A stretch of 64,000 nucleotides of DNA from assembly GCF_020882245.1 (NCBI RefSeq), contig NC_083599.1:7192001-7256000 (forward strand). Reading direction: 5' to 3'. The notes below the pieces were generated by a model. The model did not search any database. It had not been told where the DNA came from and saw only the letters and a list, made by a program, of their open reading frames with translations. Both the position numbers and the translations under genes were made by a program. This document shows, one piece after another, positions 60,401 through 64,000 of this stretch; position 1 is the first letter of the stretch; each line of letters begins with the position of its first letter. This DNA is from Rhopalosiphum padi (taxonomy: Eukaryota > Arthropoda > Insecta > Hemiptera > Aphididae).

Positions 60401-63400
60401 TATTTTGTGTGTAGTACTTAATTAATTAGCTTAGTTATAGTTTAGTTTTATGTGGTAACATAGATCAGCTAGAAACGGAGGCAGAAGAATCACATATTGA
60501 ATGTTCTGATAACACTTTGAACGACCATTCTAAAATATACTATGTTATGAATAAACTTAATTTGCGAATCAAATGAAGAATTATTCATAATAGGTGTGAA
60601 ATGTTGATCATATTCACATATAAATATCGTCAAATTGAAATTCATAAATAATATGAAAAATATGTTTATAGTGTGTTTAGTGAGCAATCAATGTATGTCA
60701 CACTGAATATAAAAACACTGATATAAGAACAACAGAAAAAAGTATATGAATCCCCCAAGGATGCTACTGAATCGCAGACATTTGATTGTTTTGCTTGATT
60801 GAATATAAAGAAAAATATAGTTTTAAGTTAAGGGAATAACAAATGGATTTTACTAAAATATCCACATTTCCGATATTTAGTGTACCATAACGATCTCAGT
60901 ATTGAAAGGACATAATTGTATTTTTCATGAAATTTACTGAAGTTTGATTTTTTGACTTTTAAATTCTGGATAGAGAAAACAATTGTTAACTAATCTTCTC
61001 TATATATAAAGGAAAGTGTACTTTACCAATAATCAACGCAGAGTCGAACCTATTTGAGTTATCGACTTGAAATTTCGAGAATAGATTTTTATAATAATTT
61101 CATCGGGCACTAAGAAGGGATTTATCAAAATTTTGATTTAAAGGGTTGAAATCGGTAAAAATAATTTTTTACATGTAATTTGTATATCTATATTAATCGT
61201 CTGTCTTGGTCTGCGGCCGTCCGGTTAAAGTTGGGCTGTAGACATTTTTTATACTTAAACCCGGCAACGACGGGTAATTCAGCTAGTTGCAAATAATTGA
61301 AAATCTTTTTTTATATTTTTCACGAATCTTGCAAAAATTGGTTGCAACCGGTTTATAATTAATTGATGGTATTTTGAAGTCAGGTAAACAATGTGGTGAC
61401 TGGTGAGACTACATGAAATTACCCCCCTCCTCAACCAATATTAAACATAATTTTACTTAAAACTGGATAATTTGCAATTAACGAAACTCGATTTGCAATA
61501 TTATTTGGTAGTAGTTCGAAATCAATTGGACAAAGGGGGTGCCAACTTCGTGTACATAATATAATTCAAAAAGTATAAGTCGTAGAAACATCACAATATT
61601 AGATACCTAAATTATGGTTGTATACACTCAAAACATAAATATTTTAAAATATTCAGACTTAATCTAAGTGGTTTATCTTTATAGAAAAAAGTTTGATTAA
61701 CTTTTATTTTTTAGATCTTGATAAGTTTTTTTAAAAAGTTTGACAACTATAATTTTCTACATATTAAGTTGTTATTATAGCTATTTAAAAATAATAAGAA
61801 CAATAGGCACGTTTTTTAAAAATTATTCCCTGATGCTTCTTTTTTCCATGAAATGAGTCTTAACAAATAAATTACTGCATTCTCTTGAATTATATTTTAA
61901 TGCGTGAACATTTTTATTCTTAAAAGCATTCAGAAATCATATATTTTTCGTTAACTTATCGTTGATTCTCATTACCCTTTTTTTTTATTCCTACTCTAGT
62001 AACTTTAACGTTCCGTCACGATCTACATCCCTTGTCTTACATAATTGAGAAATTAGACAACAGATTAAATGAGATTAGCAAATCAGACATCACAATAATA
62101 ATATTTCAATAACTTTTCTTTTTTACGTAAATTATTGTCTATTAGTTATTTGATAATACAACATCAATTAATTTAGTGTTAATTTTTAATAACATAGGTG
62201 TAATAATATATACATTATATTTTTATTTAAATCATATTTGTTCGTATTATTGTTACTCAATAGATCGTATTTTTTTAATGTACTTTAGTTATAATTATGG
62301 TCTTACGATGTCATCGTCGTACACTTATATCGTGGATTTATTTTTTCAGTTTAAAATATGTATGGTTAGTATCACATTAAAATCACAACTTTAGACTATG
62401 GAGAGTGTTTAATTATTTAATTTGAAATAAGATAATAAATAATTATTTATAAATCAGTCTTACTAAAATTGATATGCAGTAAATAGATTATTTATATTGT
62501 GCTAAATTAGATTTTAAATGACTACTGATTAACCATGTTATTTTATGTATATTTTTAGGTTTAAAGTTTTATATCTTTAGTACTATTTATGTTTTATTTT
62601 ATCAGCGTATGAAATTAATTTTTTTACGAAATTGCGTAAAATAACGATATATTACAATTTAAATATAGGTAATAATATGATATATCCTACTATCCTAGAC
62701 TGACAAATCATCTCCGTTCAGAATTGTTTTTCGTATATAATAATTAATAATAATAATAATAATATCTGCATTGAATTCAAATTTAATACATCCATTATAG
62801 TGACTTACTCTCCACCTCTACTATACATGTATAGCAGAACGATACCTATTTGCCCATTCTTCTGTTTGTTCGAAAGTAAATGTATTTAAATATTAACTAT
62901 GTTTTTGGATAAAATAATAAAATTTTAATTTTAAAATGTGATTATGAATGAATACTATTGGTGTTGATAAGTGATTAAAAATGTATTATTTTAAATACAA
63001 TATTATTTTATTAGATCCAGTATACGAAATAATATCGGATGCAGAAGAAGAAGAACCAAAGGTTAAATGTTCTGAAAAAATTGTAAAAGAGAATTTTAAG
63101 AAATACGACGTAGATGAATTAAATTCTGAATTATATGACGATCTAATCGAATTGGGTTTGTAATGATAAAATAACAATATTGTCAAAGTAAATTATTTAA
63201 TTAAACATTATTAAATATTTTAAGGAAATTTTGGAGATTTAAATGCCAAAAAGAGTCTAGCTATTGCATTAAAAGATACCACTACAGATGAAACAAGATC
63301 AAATAAACCGTTCGAAGATGCCTCTCTATTACCGATAGATTGTTTCATTGACAATGGGAAACCAGATGGTGAGTTAAGAAGCGTAGTATTAAAGAAATAT

Positions 63401-63600
63401 AAGTTATTGGTTAATATTATAGTAAATAAATAAACATAAGTTTTAAATTTTTTTATTATTTTTGATTCAATTAATCAAAATTTATCAATTTATTAAGTAT
63501 ATTATTATATCATAACTCTCAAGTGTCTTTAATCGCAGAAGTTTCCAACTTACGGCCTGTTCCAACCCGTCAAGATTTTCGAACTGACCTTCCAACCTAA
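57453..63600 (+). CDS. Unrecognised nuclear-type protein, four coding exons, 1021 residues predicted
   Basis: Exons: 57453-60171, 63015-63155, 63225-63368, 63539-63600. Donors are GTAAGT, GTTTGT and GTGAGT; acceptors are TTATTAG, TTTTAAG and ATCGCAG. All junctions keep phase 1 and the frame closes at TAA 63598-63600. The start has an in-frame TAG 21 bases upstream. The protein is hydrophilic, rich in N, K, S, D and E, with no membrane segment or signal peptide. Visible pieces: R-D-P-R-L at about 238-242; two SUMO-interaction-like motifs, I-I-D-L-T-D-D-D (about 357-364) and F-I-D-L-T-K-D-D-D (about 442-450); a lysine-serine repeat (about 571-610) that would act as a nuclear signal; an acidic D-A-E-E-E-E just after residue 907. 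I do not recognise the family. Without splicing the first exon would end two codons past the donor. A nuclear SUMO-binding role is only an inference. Confidence 0.75.
60464..60576 (+). other. Candidate alternative terminal exon
   Basis: After ACATAG at 60458-60463 a frame that fits the donor at 60172 reads Y-Q-L-E-T-E-A-E-E-S-H-I-E-C-S and continues 37 codons to TGA at 60574-60576. Composition resembles the host protein. The pyrimidine tract is poor, so it may be a decayed or chance exon. Confidence 0.3.
60994..61286 (+). mobile_element. Short non-autonomous Helitron
   Basis: It begins TCTTCTCTATATATAAAGG and ends in CTAG, inserted between A (60993) and T (61287). A small hairpin, ACCCG and CGGGT (61259-61275), lies 11 bases before the 3' end. 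No terminal inverted repeats or target duplication are present. These are the standard Helitron hallmarks. It sits in the large intron of the 57-63.6 kb gene. Confidence 0.82.
62640..62857 (-). repeat. Dispersed repeat, copy 2 (inverted)
   Basis: Read on the minus strand this matches 44281-44460: TATAGTAGAGGTGGAGAGTA, then GTCACTATAAT, then CGGAGATGATTTGTCAGTCT, then CTATATTTAAATTGTAAT. It contains a TAA microsatellite expansion (about 62746-62764) absent from copy 1. It lies in the intron just before the exon at 63015. Confidence 0.75.
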
Positions 63601-64000
63601 TTAATATTTTGAAAATAATATATTTGTTTTCAATTTATTAATTTATTACTAATGAACTTAAACAAATTCAGCCCATGATATAAAAGCATTGTTCAAATTT
63701 GGTTTGCCATAAAAAAGATTAGAAGCCCCTGGGTTTTATGAATATTGATAATTAAGTTGTTAAGCATGTTTTTATACCTTTACGGATCCATACATCATAT
63801 TAAATGACATCAAAGATGCACAAATGAGTACTGTTTTCCAAATTACTGCAGAATTTTCAAATAACTTGGTTCTAAGTTGATCCTAGATTCATAATTAGAC
63901 TAATATACGCCCGACTGCACAGACTCGAATCCTTTTAACTCTAACGATGTATTTTATAAATCCCCTGTAGTGTAGTACACTCACTATGATCAAACCTAGT
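63601..64000 (+). other. Downstream flank of the 57-63.6 kb gene
   Basis: No further exon is convincing. Probable 3' untranslated and intergenic sequence. No clear AATAAA lies within the first 60 bases. Confidence 0.4.

Overview
The window looks like nuclear DNA of an insect, most likely an aphid. This is inferred from the very AT-rich background, GT-AG introns with AT-rich 3' splice sites, and a mix of BEL/Pao, hAT, Tc1/mariner-like, Helitron and PHD-containing LINE elements. No rRNA, tRNA, CRISPR or bacterial-type gene is visible. The species is not proven.

Layout. Bases 1-25065 are a tandem array of 49 short exon-like cassettes. Each is a 52-53 codon open frame directly behind a branch-point, pyrimidine-tract and CAG splice acceptor, arranged in higher-order repeats (basic block B-C-A-A, 2101 bp). 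Bases 25066-35659 are a BEL/Pao LTR retrotransposon on the minus strand. It has near-identical LTRs, a 5-bp target duplication and an intact 1748-residue Gag-Pol, and it was inserted into the edge of the array. Its 5' LTR is itself interrupted at 33344-35631 by a Tc1/mariner-superfamily transposon whose two-exon transposase has catalytic spacing DD82E. A decayed array copy follows at 35660-35860.

Bases 36000-48000 hold a PHD-finger remnant, two hAT-type MITEs with perfect 8-bp target duplications, a nonsense-riddled LINE with a broken RT, a pogo/Tigger-type MITE, a dispersed repeat, a third hAT-type MITE and an old relative of the BEL LTR. From 48000 to 54800 there is mainly featureless AT-rich DNA.

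Bases 54800-55960 are relatively GC-rich. They hold a frame-disrupted coding-like stretch on the minus strand and, on the plus strand, the probable first exon of the only host-like gene that I can build. That gene (coding 57453-63600, four coding exons, 1021 residues predicted) encodes an acidic/lysine-rich, disordered, probably nuclear protein with two SUMO-interaction-like motifs. I do not recognise it. Its large intron contains a short Helitron and a second copy of the dispersed repeat.

The most unusual items are the exon-cassette array and the intron-containing DD82E transposon nested in the LTR of a young BEL element.
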